Source of the DNA: Cerrena zonata
Lineage: Eukaryota > Basidiomycota > Agaricomycetes > Polyporales > Cerrenaceae
NCBI GenBank assembly: GCA_038087015.1
Contig: JASBNA010000033.1
Span: 124,001 to 188,000, forward strand
Reading direction: 5' to 3'
Length of the DNA stretch: 64,000 nucleotides
In this document: one piece after another, positions 46,476 to 55,581 of the stretch
Layout of the letters: each line of letters begins with the position of its first letter
Position numbering within the stretch: position 1 is the first letter of the stretch
Position numbers and translations under genes: made by a program
Notes under the pieces: model-generated
What the model was told of the DNA's origin: nothing
The model's input: the letters and a program-made list of their open reading frames with translations, nothing else
Databases searched by the model: none

Positions 46476-46983
46476 ATCAGCATACTCTTACCTTACTGAA
46501 AAAAAACAAAACAACTAAATGGTAAAGTAAAATTTCATATATATATATATTTCATCAGCCTTGTAATTAATTTTTACTTTGCTTCACTGCCAATTATGAC
46601 GGGGCTCGCACGATTAAAAATTGATTCCGCTAACTCTCTTGTGATGCTTAATTCCTTTGTTGCTTTTTCCTCCAGGTATTTTTTTTTTTTCCATCAGATC
46701 GTAGGGGGTATCTTACGCTTAGTTTATTGGTGTAACTTTACCTCGAGGTAGCATCGTTACATTGGTGTGTTGCTTGTTTACACATTAAAGGCTCGGTACC
46801 TGAGACAACAGTGGAGTAGTTGAAAGAGGAGCGGCAGTCGCTCATCGATTATACTACGTTACGCATCTCTCACAAAATTACAATTAACCTTATCGACACA
46901 TTAAGTTAACAGGGTGTTAGAGTTGTCTATTGTACATTCTATTTACTTGTAGGCTTATTCGGTAGAAGCTATTGGTGGAAGGA
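46476..46983. other. Intergenic region between MNN4-like copies
   Basis: These 508 bp separate two same-direction MNN4-like genes. They contain an (AT)n microsatellite at about 46539-46551 and a T13 tract near 46679-46691. No gene is seen. Confidence 0.45.
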
Positions 46984-49641
46984 CTAGGCATCTGGTTGGT
47001 TGGGATGGGGATCAACTCGAGTTCGACTGATATCGTCAGTAGCTTCCTGAGTTTGTTCGAGGAGTGGAGGATGTCCTGGACCTTGTTGTATTGGTTTTGA
47101 TCTTTGATCTTGATCTTGTTGGTTTTGTTGGTCTTGTTCATCTTGTTTGGTTTCTAATGGAGCCTCTTTGGAAAGTTTAACTTGTTTCAACTTATCTTCA
47201 ACCATTCTTTCAAATTTGTAGTTTTCTCTTCTAGCACAATACGTGAAATAATCATGACGGATAGTAGGGAAATATGTTTTGAGGTGATCATCATGTAAGA
47301 GCATTGATTTGGTATCTTTACCATTCAATAACTGTTTGATTTCGTGTTCGTGAAACTCAGTTATGTTTCTGGTTAGAATATATTCAACTAATAGTTCAGG
47401 TTGGTCAAATAATAAATCGATATAATCTTCATCTTTGAAATGTTTCACCGGGATATTATCATAATCTTCTTCTTCTTCATCATCCCTTTTAACTTCACCC
47501 CTTTCCAATTTTTGTTTCTGTTCTTGGTTATGTAAAAATTTGTTCAAGTTTCTGCTGACTAACCACATTCTTAATTTTGGTAAAAAGGTAAATCCTTTGA
47601 ATTTTTTAGCCATTAATCCCTTCTTACCGTATTCATTATGCAAAAGTTGAGCAAAATTATTTGGGATATAACCCGGTTGTCCTTCAATAATACTCAATTT
47701 TAATGGGTTCACTTCGCTTAATCTAACAAAATGATTATTTCGACAATTATATGCTTCAAGCCATTCATTACGATTGTAATCAGAAATCGTTTCATCAAGC
47801 AAGTTACGATCTAAATGCGAAGGTAATTCATGGTTGAACCGGGTTGGGGTCTTTGTATCGGTTAATGCTAATCCAGTTATATCAATGTAAAGACCAGTAT
47901 CAACGTCAATAAATCTTGCATCGATATTATTGTTACCATTACCTTTAACTCTACTCAGAATGAAAGTTCCACAATCTAAGAAATAACGACCAAATCTACT
48001 TTCTTCATCTCCACCTTGACCTAAATCAACAATTAAAGATTGATTATGATATCTCGATAACTTATGTAAATCGGCAATTGGCATTTGAACGTCAATATCG
48101 TTATCCCAAGGGAAGGAAATTCCATTCCAATACCATGATAATAAAGAGCCATGAGCAATCCAAGTGTTTAACCCATAAGTATTTGTAAATGTTAACCAAG
48201 CTCTAATTAATCCGAATAGAACCGGAGGTTGTTTTTCAGTATAATTGATAATCCCGGAGAAAAATCTCCAATCATAATGACCACCCAAAGCCCAATTCAG
48301 TTCCTTTTTCAATATTTTAGCTTCATCAAAATATTTTGAGGGAGAACCAGTACCCAAACTAACATTGAGGGAATTCATATAATTTAGATCGGAGTCACTC
48401 AAGATTTTTTTAGTATTTTCTAATTGAAGTTGATTATGAATATTTGTTGAATTATCGATGAAATCTTGTGGTTCTAAAAATTTAGAATATGACGTACTTT
48501 GCTGATAAACAAGGTTAATTAAATGCAGTTTCTTTTCATCTTCATTAAGATCTTCAAAAAGTTCTAATTTTTTCTTTAATACATCCACCAAATAACTAGT
48601 TTGATCTCTAATATTTAAAATGATATCTTTGGAAACGTCTAATAATTCTTTATTAGCACGACGATATCTTTTAGCGTAATTTTGAGCCAAATCAGTATCC
48701 ATTAATTTTTTCTTATTTTCAAGTTTTTGATTAACTTGGACTCTTAAATCGATTGATTTTGATTTGTCGAAAGGTAATAAGAAATTTATTGCTAATGGAG
48801 GTGGCATAAAATCATTTAAGTAAGATTTCGATTGTATTATTTTCAACTTCTTCTTAGAACGACCTGGGTATTTAAAAATATGCCAATTTGTAGAATATGG
48901 TTCATCCTTAATTTTACGAAGTGCTTTTAAAGTTTCTTCATCTTTTAAATCAATAAGTTGATCCACCAACGCTCTTTTCTCTTTTGATTCTTGATCTTTT
49001 GGATTTAAAATTAATTCGATATCTTTGTCATTTAAACAAAAATCTTCTGGCTTTAAGATTTCCAATTTCTTATTACGTAACCGATTATTAGTACTAACAT
49101 CAAAAAAGCTAACACAGTCTGATTTGTCATTAGACAAGAGGTATTCATCCAAAACTGAAAGATCACTCCAATCACTCCAATGGAAATAAGGAATCGAGAC
49201 GTCATCCAAATTACTGACTCTTCTCAAACTAGTTGATAAGTAGTCAAAAATCAACCCCAAAGTAAATCTTGGATCGAAATCCTGTAAATGAGGATTTTCA
49301 TAAGTATCTGGATCAGTTAAATATTCCGGTATGATGATTTCATTACTATGCTCATTATTAAATAATTCTAGTAAATAAAGAAATCTATTTTCGTCATTTA
49401 CTTCAACACCACCATAAATCGATTCAAATTTTTTATCAATTTTTTGATTGAATTTTAATAAACTATTTGGTTTTTCATAAATGGTATTACTGAAATAATT
49501 CTTCACATCAAACAAATTCACTTGTAATTTTGACTGTAAACTTGATCCTGGTTCATTATATCCAATTAATGTTATCACTATAAAGTGAAATATCACAATC
49601 ATAATCAACAAGTATAGACATCTTGATTTCCTAAACATCAT
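46984..49641 (-). CDS. MNN4-like LicD-family mannosylphosphate protein, copy 2
   Basis: This 885-residue type II membrane protein has a short basic N-terminus, an anchor at about residues 8-27 (LYLLIMIVIFHFIVITLIGY) and a large lumenal part. The LicD core lies at about 450-640 with HYDWRFFSG, WIAHGSLLSWYWNG, PWDNDIDVQMPI, GNGNNNIDARFIDVDTGLY and NCRNNHF. FDPRFTLG and FHWSDWSDLS at about 122-165 are shared with copy 1. The C-terminus is Gln/Asp-rich with several DQ repeats, unlike the Lys-Glu repeat tail of S. cerevisiae Mnn4. It is tandem with copy 1 in the same direction, consistent with the lineage-specific expansion of this family in Candida. The exact donor/acceptor chemistry of Mnn4 proteins is not settled. 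Confidence 0.9.
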   Translation of the reverse strand: MMFRKSRCLYLLIMIVIFHFIVITLIGYNEPGSSLQSKLQVNLFDVKNYFSNTIYEKPNSLLKFNQKIDKKFESIYGGVEVNDENRFLYLLELFNNEHSNEIIIPEYLTDPDTYENPHLQDFDPRFTLGLIFDYLSTSLRRVSNLDDVSIPYFHWSDWSDLSVLDEYLLSNDKSDCVSFFDVSTNNRLRNKKLEILKPEDFCLNDKDIELILNPKDQESKEKRALVDQLIDLKDEETLKALRKIKDEPYSTNWHIFKYPGRSKKKLKIIQSKSYLNDFMPPPLAINFLLPFDKSKSIDLRVQVNQKLENKKKLMDTDLAQNYAKRYRRANKELLDVSKDIILNIRDQTSYLVDVLKKKLELFEDLNEDEKKLHLINLVYQQSTSYSKFLEPQDFIDNSTNIHNQLQLENTKKILSDSDLNYMNSLNVSLGTGSPSKYFDEAKILKKELNWALGGHYDWRFFSGIINYTEKQPPVLFGLIRAWLTFTNTYGLNTWIAHGSLLSWYWNGISFPWDNDIDVQMPIADLHKLSRYHNQSLIVDLGQGGDEESRFGRYFLDCGTFILSRVKGNGNNNIDARFIDVDTGLYIDITGLALTDTKTPTRFNHELPSHLDRNLLDETISDYNRNEWLEAYNCRNNHFVRLSEVNPLKLSIIEGQPGYIPNNFAQLLHNEYGKKGLMAKKFKGFTFLPKLRMWLVSRNLNKFLHNQEQKQKLERGEVKRDDEEEEDYDNIPVKHFKDEDYIDLLFDQPELLVEYILTRNITEFHEHEIKQLLNGKDTKSMLLHDDHLKTYFPTIRHDYFTYCARRENYKFERMVEDKLKQVKLSKEAPLETKQDEQDQQNQQDQDQRSKPIQQGPGHPPLLEQTQEATDDISRTRVDPHPNQPDA

Positions 49642-50096
49642 CTCGGACCTGCAATACCAAAAGAAGTCCCTTGAATCCTCTTAAGAGTTTAAGAAAACGT
49701 ACGGTTTATAAAAGTTCAAAGTAATAAAGAAGGGCCTTTTTCCCATTATAAATGGAATTATCACCAAAATTAAACCTTTTCGTTATAAGCCTTGGTAATT
49801 TGTGCACACTAGGATTAGTTAGTCTATTACACTACTTGCTCGAAGCTACTCTACAAGAACCCAATGCAACCTTACTGGCGCCTCTACATCTTTTACAGAC
49901 CTTCTCTCGTATTCATAAGCGTCAAGCATTGGAACTGGAACCATCGGGTCTATGGTACACGGTACTCGCAAAAGCTTATGTTCACACGATCAATTAACCT
50001 TTTACTACTGGGAAATGTTGTCGCGTAACAGCAACCTTATGCTGGTGTCTGGGTGGTACGCCCGATGCATAGCTATTCGAATGTCTCTGAATGCCA

Positions 50097-50132
50097 CTGT
50101 AGCATGCCCCTGTAGCATGCCCCTGTAGCATG
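50097..50132. repeat. 13-bp tandem repeat, about 2.8 copies
   Basis: The unit CTGTAGCATGCCC is repeated head to tail with no mismatches visible. Each unit contains the SphI-like palindrome GCATGC. Confidence 0.85.
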
Positions 50133-50230
50133 TAGACTGAGCTAGGCATGAAGTATGGCCGGAGACTCAAGACTGGAGAATACCGAACGAAGGCCGAAGG
50201 AAGACCGAAAGAAAAATTGACAGGACATAC

Positions 50231-50323
50231 AGAGAAAATATTGCCAGTACGAGAGAAAATATTGCCAGGGCATACAAGAGGTAAGACAAGACATACAAGA
50301 GGTAAGACAAGACATACAAGAGG
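50231..50323. repeat. 21-bp-period minisatellite with two unit types
   Basis: Two copies of AGAGAAAATATTGCCAG start at 50231 and 50252. After them come about 2.6 copies of ACATACAAGAGGTAAGACAAG from 50270, the first copy with a G/A change. Both unit types keep a 21-bp period, so the array stays open in several frames on both strands; this explains the chance ORFs over it. Confidence 0.85.
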
Positions 50324-50493
50324 CCAGATTGACAAGACAAAGAGAAAATATTGACAGAAAATAGGCGGCCATATACAGTGTCGTTTTAATTGTAGACAGA
50401 TAAGACCGGGTAGACATTGTAGAATTGCAGCAGAAGCAGACAAAAAGAAAAATTAATGAGACTCTAAAGAAACCGTTACCAGAAGTCACCACG

Positions 50494-51564
50494 ATGAAGT
50501 TCAAGATTGCATGTATTCAGATCAACCCTGAGATCGGGAAGTTGTCACTGAATATCAGGAAAGTCGAATCGTTGGTGTCCAAGTTGGTGGCTAGCCCTAA
50601 ATACACCAGTATCGACTTACTACTCTTACCCGAATTTGCATTATCAGGGTATAATTTTAAGAGTAGAAAACATATTGAACCATACCTAGAACCAACCGGG
50701 AGTGGAGCTTCATTTAATCTAGCATCCAGATTATCCAAACAACTCAAATGTTTCACTTTAATTGGATACCCCGAGATAAATCAAAATTTGATTTACAATA
50801 GTGCATTATTAACTAGTCCAGCCGGTGAATTGTTATACAACTATCGTAAAACCCACTTATACGAAACTGATGAAGGTTTTGAGTGTAATGAGAATCCAGA
50901 TAAGTCTTTTGAATCAATTCAATTGGTGGCTGATAAAAACTATTATCTTAATCCAGATGCAAATAAAACTTATCCAACTATAACTACTAATTTTGGTATT
51001 TGTATGGATTTAAATCCCTATCAATTCAAAGCTCCCTTTAATGCTTTTGAAATGTCTCTTAAATGCTATATGAATAATGCTAAATTAATATTATGTCCTC
51101 TCAATTGGTTATCACAAAAATCTCCTTCGATAAACGATTCATTATCGCCAGAAGCTAAAAGGGATGAAAGTGACCAATATTCCAAGCACTTCATAAATGG
51201 CCTGCAAGTGATTAATACCAGTTCCGAATCTCAACCTCCTGTTGAATCAATTGAAAAATTCGATCCTAAAATATCAAATTTAGAAACTATCGACTACTGG
51301 ATCTTGAGATTCTTCCCCTTCTTAAAACACCCTTATAATCAGCTTCCTCTGAAGCCCCATAAAACTACAGTGGTTATTAATAACCGAGTTGGGCTTGAAG
51401 ACGATGTCTTGTACGGAGGGTCCAGTACCATCTTTCAATTTGACGGTAATTCTCCCGGGAACGACCAGATTGACTCTACCAACCCTAGTGTCGACATCGT
51501 CGGGAGCTTGAGTATGGGTGAAGAAGGAGTCTTATATAGAGAAGTCGACTTAGACTTGGACTAA
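50494..51564 (+). CDS. NTA1: N-terminal amidase of the Arg/N-degron pathway
   Basis: Nta1 deamidates N-terminal Asn and Gln, turning them into degradation signals for the N-degron pathway. The 356-residue nitrilase-superfamily protein shows the catalytic triad: Glu in LLLLPEFALSGYNF, Lys in YNYRKTHLYETDEGF and Cys in NFGICMDLNPYQF. I set the start at ATG 50494 (MKFKIACIQINPEIGK), where the nitrilase fold begins; the upstream in-frame ATG at 50425 would add 23 Lys-rich residues and is less likely, though a mitochondrial form is known for S. cerevisiae Nta1. The length is shorter than the 457 residues of S. cerevisiae. The frame is intact. Confidence 0.9.
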   Translation: MKFKIACIQINPEIGKLSLNIRKVESLVSKLVASPKYTSIDLLLLPEFALSGYNFKSRKHIEPYLEPTGSGASFNLASRLSKQLKCFTLIGYPEINQNLIYNSALLTSPAGELLYNYRKTHLYETDEGFECNENPDKSFESIQLVADKNYYLNPDANKTYPTITTNFGICMDLNPYQFKAPFNAFEMSLKCYMNNAKLILCPLNWLSQKSPSINDSLSPEAKRDESDQYSKHFINGLQVINTSSESQPPVESIEKFDPKISNLETIDYWILRFFPFLKHPYNQLPLKPHKTTVVINNRVGLEDDVLYGGSSTIFQFDGNSPGNDQIDSTNPSVDIVGSLSMGEEGVLYREVDLDLD

Positions 51565-51764
51565 TCTATTACATTTTCAGTATTTGCATCAATCGAAATA
51601 AACACCCGTGCACCTGCACGTGACTTGTAGCCAATAGAAAACGAACAAATGAAGAGCGAAAAAAAAAAAAAAAACCACCCCATTTCAAAAAATAACAATT
51701 ATCATTAGATTTAATTACTTTATTATCGCTAGATTAATTACTTGATCTTTTTTCATTAGACAAG
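51565..51764 (+). promoter_or_regulatory. COX13 promoter with E-box and CCAAT box
   Basis: This 200-bp spacer contains ACACCCGTGCACC from 51602, CACGTG at 51617-51622, CCAAT at 51631-51635 and an A15 tract near 51660. CCAAT is the usual Hap2/3/4/5 site of respiratory genes and CACGTG the Cbf1 core; binding is inferred. Confidence 0.55.
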
Positions 51765-52175
51765 ATGTTTAGAGGTGTTCTTCAACGTAACTTTGTTAGA
51801 TTCAATTCCCACGGTCATGGTCACGGTCATGTATCCAAATTAATTAACGAACCAGCTTTCCAACCAAATAAAGAAGTTGGTGATGCTTTTAAAAAAGCTT
51901 ATGAACATAAAAGAGATCATTCAGAACCAGTTACTTTATTATGGAAGAAAATCACTTACTGGGTAGCATTACCAGCCATTATAATCACTGCAATTCCAGT
52001 TATCAGAACTGAAATTAAACATGCTCATCATAGAGAACACACCAAACATTTATCTGATGAAGAATGGCCAACTCAATATGAATATCAAAATTTAAGACAA
52101 AAGAAATTCTTCTGGGGAGATGGTGATAAAACATTATTTTGGAATTCTGATGTTAATAGACACATTGAAGCTTAA
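51765..52175 (+). CDS. COX13: Cytochrome c oxidase subunit VIa
   Basis: Cox13 is a nuclear-encoded subunit of complex IV that stabilises the dimer. The 136-residue product has a short mitochondrial presequence (MFRGVLQRNFVRFNS), a His/Gly repeat (HGHGHGH) after it, one transmembrane helix at about 66-86 (YWVALPAIIITAIPVI) and the conserved intermembrane-space tail with EEWPTQYEYQNLRQKKFFWGDG, ending SDVNRH. The length is typical (129 in S. cerevisiae). The ATG at 51765 is the first in the frame. No intron is seen. Confidence 0.95.
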   Translation: MFRGVLQRNFVRFNSHGHGHGHVSKLINEPAFQPNKEVGDAFKKAYEHKRDHSEPVTLLWKKITYWVALPAIIITAIPVIRTEIKHAHHREHTKHLSDEEWPTQYEYQNLRQKKFFWGDGDKTLFWNSDVNRHIEA

Positions 52176-52269
52176 GGTAATCAATACTTTAAAAATTATT
52201 CTATTTAGTTCATATTAAGTTTATAAAAACAATACATTTAAAATTATTTTATACATTAATTGTTTTAGA

Positions 52270-53817
52270 TTATAAAGTAGAAAAAATATAAAGATTATTT
52301 GTTGCAGCAATTGCAACTGAATTTTCTCTTGGATGCCATGATAAATGCAATATACTTTTTTTAAAATCAATGTTATCAAAGTCACCACCAGGGTTACTAG
52401 TACCAACACCACTCATCATTCTCCTTCTCATTGAACCACTATTATTTGATTTTTTCAGTTTAAAAGCTGATTTATCAGCTTGTAATATAATTTCTTCTTG
52501 TTCTTCATCATTTTCAAATTGAGAATTTGGAGATTGTGGATATGAAACTCCATCAGTTGGAGGAGAATCAACATCATCATCATCATCATCAGAATTATCA
52601 TCATCATCATCAACAGAATTATCATCTTTTTTATTAGTGGTTGTATTAGAATTAAAATTATTATGTTTATTATTATTTGTTTTATTGGAATCATTAGTTT
52701 TATTAAAATTTGAATTAACGGCATTTGGATAAATCATAAAGTTATTATTATAAGATCCAGTCATAACTGATTTATTATCACCACTAAATTGAACTTCAAA
52801 TTTATCAAAAATTGCATCATTTTCATAAGTATCACATAATCGATCTCTTAAATGTTCATGTACATTAATTGTTTTAATTGGTTTCAGTTCCATTGCTAAA
52901 TCCCATATTTTAACTGTCATATAATCTCTTGAAACAATATATCTACCATCATGACTAAATTTAACATCACTAATTGATGAAGTAATTTCAGTGAAAAAAT
53001 TATGAGATGCCGGATCTAAATATTCTTCAAAAATTTTTGAATGAGAATCACATAAGGAATTTGATCTCATATCTGATAATTTGATTGTACCTTTTGATGA
53101 TGAATACATAAATAAATTACAATGACTTGGATGAAATTCAGAACTCGTAATAACTTCAGTTAATTCTTCCATATTAGTTGGTTTTATATCAACAATATTA
53201 AAACTTTGATCAGCTATTCCTAAATTCCATAAATTAATTCTTAAATCATCACTACTTAAATAAGTTTCTTGATCCGAATTAATTGAAATTGAATTAATAT
53301 GATATGCATGAGCATTACTGTAAATTTTTTTTGGTTGAGCACTAATTAATTTATCATGTAATGATAATTTTGGTAATTTTAATTCATCAATTGATATTTT
53401 AGAATTATTCGGTAATCCTCCATTTAAATTATTTTCACTGACTAATTTAACTTGTCTTTCCATAATTTTCCATAATTTAATTGTTTTATCATTAGTTGAT
53501 AATAAATATAATGAATTATTATAACTTCTTAACCATTTGATTTTATTAATTTTTTCTTCAATTTCTAACGATTTCAAATAATCAAATTCAGCATCATGAC
53601 TTTGAAATTCAGTGAAAAATTTATATTCACAATTTTGTTTTTTCTTACTGGGATTTCTTTCAAATAAAACAACTCTACCCCCCTTATCTCCCGTAGCCAA
53701 AAAATCTCCAGTATGATCGAATTCAACCGTTGAAATAATATCGGCTTCAGTGATATTCTCAATGTCTCCCTTATCACCAAAGCATTGAGAAAATTTCCAA
53801 CTATTATCCATAGTCAT
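52270..53817 (-). CDS. CDC55: PP2A regulatory B subunit Cdc55
   Basis: Cdc55 is the B-type regulatory subunit that targets protein phosphatase 2A in mitosis and Cdc14 control. The 515-residue product is a seven-bladed WD40 propeller of PR55 type, with landmarks [79 protein letters not shown] and SFHDGRYI-like [12 protein letters not shown]. Between blades 6 and 7 (about residues 375-460) lies an inserted low-complexity stretch of Asn/Thr and a poly-Asp run, larger than in animals but usual for yeasts. The last strand ends [19 protein letters not shown]. The start is either the first or third codon (both Met). The frame is intact. Confidence 0.96.
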   Translation of the reverse strand: MTMDNSWKFSQCFGDKGDIENITEADIISTVEFDHTGDFLATGDKGGRVVLFERNPSKKKQNCEYKFFTEFQSHDAEFDYLKSLEIEEKINKIKWLRSYNNSLYLLSTNDKTIKLWKIMERQVKLVSENNLNGGLPNNSKISIDELKLPKLSLHDKLISAQPKKIYSNAHAYHINSISINSDQETYLSSDDLRINLWNLGIADQSFNIVDIKPTNMEELTEVITSSEFHPSHCNLFMYSSSKGTIKLSDMRSNSLCDSHSKIFEEYLDPASHNFFTEITSSISDVKFSHDGRYIVSRDYMTVKIWDLAMELKPIKTINVHEHLRDRLCDTYENDAIFDKFEVQFSGDNKSVMTGSYNNNFMIYPNAVNSNFNKTNDSNKTNNNKHNNFNSNTTTNKKDDNSVDDDDDNSDDDDDDVDSPPTDGVSYPQSPNSQFENDEEQEEIILQADKSAFKLKKSNNSGSMRRRMMSGVGTSNPGGDFDNIDFKKSILHLSWHPRENSVAIAATNNLYIFSTL

Positions 53818-54457
53818 CCTTAATCATATACTTTTTAATCAATTACTTTTATCTAGCTTTCTTTTTCTGTTATAGAAATCTTCCTTATATAAAGACAACA
53901 ATTAGCCGGGAATCTCAATTAAGAAAACACAATTAAGAACAGGCAACAAACTGGAAAGGATTTAATTCTGGTGATGTGCTGGACAGAAAAAAAAAAAAAA
54001 AAAAAAAAAATTAAATAAAATAAAATAAAAAAAAAATTACTAAAGCTTAAAAGTTCGTCCAAATTTTTTTTGTTTTCGCTTTTGTTTGTTTGTTTAAGGG
54101 GACAAAAGCAGTAGACAAATGTTATTCGATGGTTCAATTGGATGTTCAGCAGTGCAATTGGATGTTCAGCAGTGCAATTGGATGTTTATCAAAGATCAAT
54201 TGACAAATCAGTAGGTAATGAAGTAGGAATTGAAGGTGCAATTAAAATATTGATTGAGAGAAGAGCAAGTAACAGGAGGTTCATTTGTATTCCCAGTGAG
54301 GATGGCGGTGATTCAGTTCGCTTTGCTGAAAGGGAGGGAGGGCGAGAGAGTGGTGTACCGGCCTGTTGGTTTGCTACAAACACACAAAAAACAAAAAAGC
54401 AAATAAAAAAACTGTACGGAGGTTATTACAAAGACTTTATATTTAATACAAAACTAT
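53818..54457. other. Intergenic region CDC55 promoter / RPS26 3' flank
   Basis: These 640 bp contain an A24 or so tract at about 53986-54010 followed by TAAATAAAATAAAATAAA, the 20-bp repeat at 54135-54184, and otherwise unremarkable sequence. The 107-codon plus ORF here overlaps the repeat and has no family features. Confidence 0.45.
54135..54186. repeat. 20-bp tandem repeat, about 2.6 copies
   Basis: The unit CAATTGGATGTTCAGCAGTG occurs perfectly at 54135-54154 and 54155-54174, followed by a partial copy CAATTGGATGTT. Confidence 0.9.
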
Positions 54458-54817
54458 TTAGTTAGCTTTTTTGGCAGCATCAGCAGGGTTAACTTTTCTG
54501 TCACTGGTGAATCTTTTTCTTTGAGGAGGAGCTCTGATTCTTCTGTCGGTTCTGGATCTAACTCTAACAATTCTGGCGTGGATAGCACAGGAAACACAGT
54601 AGTGTAATTTGTTATATAATTTTGGTAAAGCGTATTCAGAGTAGACGGAAGCTTCAGATAAATCTCTGACAGCGGCAGCTTCAACCATGTTTCTGATGGT
54701 GACTCTTTTGATGGCTTTATCTTTTGGAACACATCTAGCACAGTTTAAACATCTGACTGGTTTAACGTGACCTCTACCTTTCTTATTTCTACCGTTGGAA
54801 GCTCTCTTTTTTGGCAT
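54458..54817 (-). CDS. RPS26: 40S ribosomal protein S26 (eS26), with 5'-UTR intron
   Basis: eS26 sits at the mRNA exit channel of the small subunit. The 119-residue product has the family start [20 protein letters not shown], the zinc-binding cysteine pairs CLNCARC and CVSCAIHA, and a basic C-terminus. The coding region is uninterrupted. Immediately above the start codon a 220-nt intron is predicted in the 5' leader (54824-55043), ending only 6 nt before ATG. Codon bias is strong. It is divergent from COX4. Confidence 0.97.
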   Translation of the reverse strand: MPKKRASNGRNKKGRGHVKPVRCLNCARCVPKDKAIKRVTIRNMVEAAAVRDLSEASVYSEYALPKLYNKLHYCVSCAIHARIVRVRSRTDRRIRAPPQRKRFTSDRKVNPADAAKKAN

Positions 54818-54823
54818 ATTGAA

Positions 54824-55043
54824 CTAAAAGAATGTTAGTACGCGATCGTTATTTGAATGAATATTCATCACTGTTTAAATCAATCACTGTTTAAATCAAC
54901 CAATCTTCATTCAATTATTCATTTCTCCACTTATTTCCACTCAGTTCACTCAGTTCATTTAGTTATTCATTTAGTTACTCAGGTGTTCTATCACCCATTT
55001 AACTCAGTAGACGATATTCATAGTACATGTATAATTCACATAC
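54824..55043 (-). other. Predicted 5'-UTR intron of RPS26
   Basis: On the minus strand AG|GTATGT is at the 55044/55043 boundary, TACTAAC at 54834-54840, and TTTTAG ends at 54824, followed by TTCAAT and the start codon. All three yeast signals are exact and correctly spaced. The right-hand boundary is an inference from sequence only. Confidence 0.82.
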
Positions 55044-55199
55044 CTATTATTGTATACTGAACAAGAGTAAAAGAAGAAGTTTTGAAAAAAAAAGTTGATA
55101 TATTTCAATCAAGTACTCCGTGAGCGCTCAGTAGTTTGTGTGTGTGTGCAATATAAAATTTTTTCACCATATCAGTAAAATTGTTAGCAGGTGCGAGTA

Positions 55200-55420
55200 G
55201 TGTAAAGAGTGCGCTTTGAAAGCAGCCTCCGCTTGCGCGCACGTGCGCGCACGAGGGCTCCAGCCCTCGCGACCGAAAAGAAAAAAATCGAAACAAAAAT
55301 GTACGGGTGTGCAGTGTGCACGTGAACATTCACGTGCGCTGGATGTACGGGTCTGTTCTTTAAAACCAACCAATAAAATCGAATATTTAATAATTTTTGT
55401 ACGTTGTTTTTTTCTCAGTT
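55200..55420. promoter_or_regulatory. RPS26/COX4 divergent promoter with Tbf1-, Cbf1- and Rap1-like sites
   Basis: This GC-rich island in AT-rich DNA carries, in order: CACGTG at 55240-55245; AGGGC-TCCA-GCCCT at 55254-55267 (Tbf1-like, inside CGAGGGCT-CC-AGCCCTCG); ATGTACGGGTGT at 55299-55310 (Rap1-like); a perfect inverted repeat GCACGTGAACATTCACGTGC at 55318-55337 with two E-boxes; ATGTACGGGT at 55343-55352; and CCAAT at 55370-55374. The Tbf1/Cbf1 pair is about 200 bp above the RPS26 leader exon, like its placement at RPL21. Factor names are inferred from motif likeness. Confidence 0.75.
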
Positions 55421-55521
55421 AGCTGATTTTGGTTTTTTCACTCGCTCTGCTCATTAAAAATGAAGATTGGTTTTTAAAATAATAGGTATTCTTATCAATA
55501 ACTATAAAAATATATATTCAT

Positions 55522-55580
55522 GTATGTTATAGGTTCAATTTATTTATTGATTATCAGTTTGTACTAACCCCCGACCTCAG
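55522..55580 (+). other. Predicted 5'-UTR intron of COX4
   Basis: GTATGT at 55522-55527, TACTAAC at 55562-55568 and CAG at 55578-55580 define a 59-nt intron ending one base before the COX4 start codon. The signals are exact. The upstream leader exon is not defined by sequence alone. Confidence 0.75.
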
Positions 55581-55581
55581 A

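Larger units (their letters stand above)
49642..50493. other. Intergenic region with 13-bp and 21-bp minisatellites, NTA1 promoter side
   Basis: These 852 bp separate the divergent MNN4-like copy 2 and NTA1. An 81-codon plus ORF at 49752-49997 has no family features and is not called. The right half carries two tandem arrays (50097-50132 and 50231-50323). The remainder shows nothing recognisable. Confidence 0.5.

Noticed and set aside
49752..49997. 81-codon plus-strand ORF
   Set aside because: It has a normal ATG and a hydrophobic start, but no family features; it sits in a promoter region and its length is unremarkable for AT-rich intergenic DNA.
50148..50354. 68-codon ORF with 7-residue repeats, and opposite-strand ORFs of 120-149 codons
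   Set aside because: All are by-products of the 21-bp-period minisatellite, which keeps several frames open on both strands.
54142..54465. 107-codon plus ORF next to RPS26
   Set aside because: It begins in a tandem repeat, runs into the 3' end of RPS26 and has no recognisable domain.
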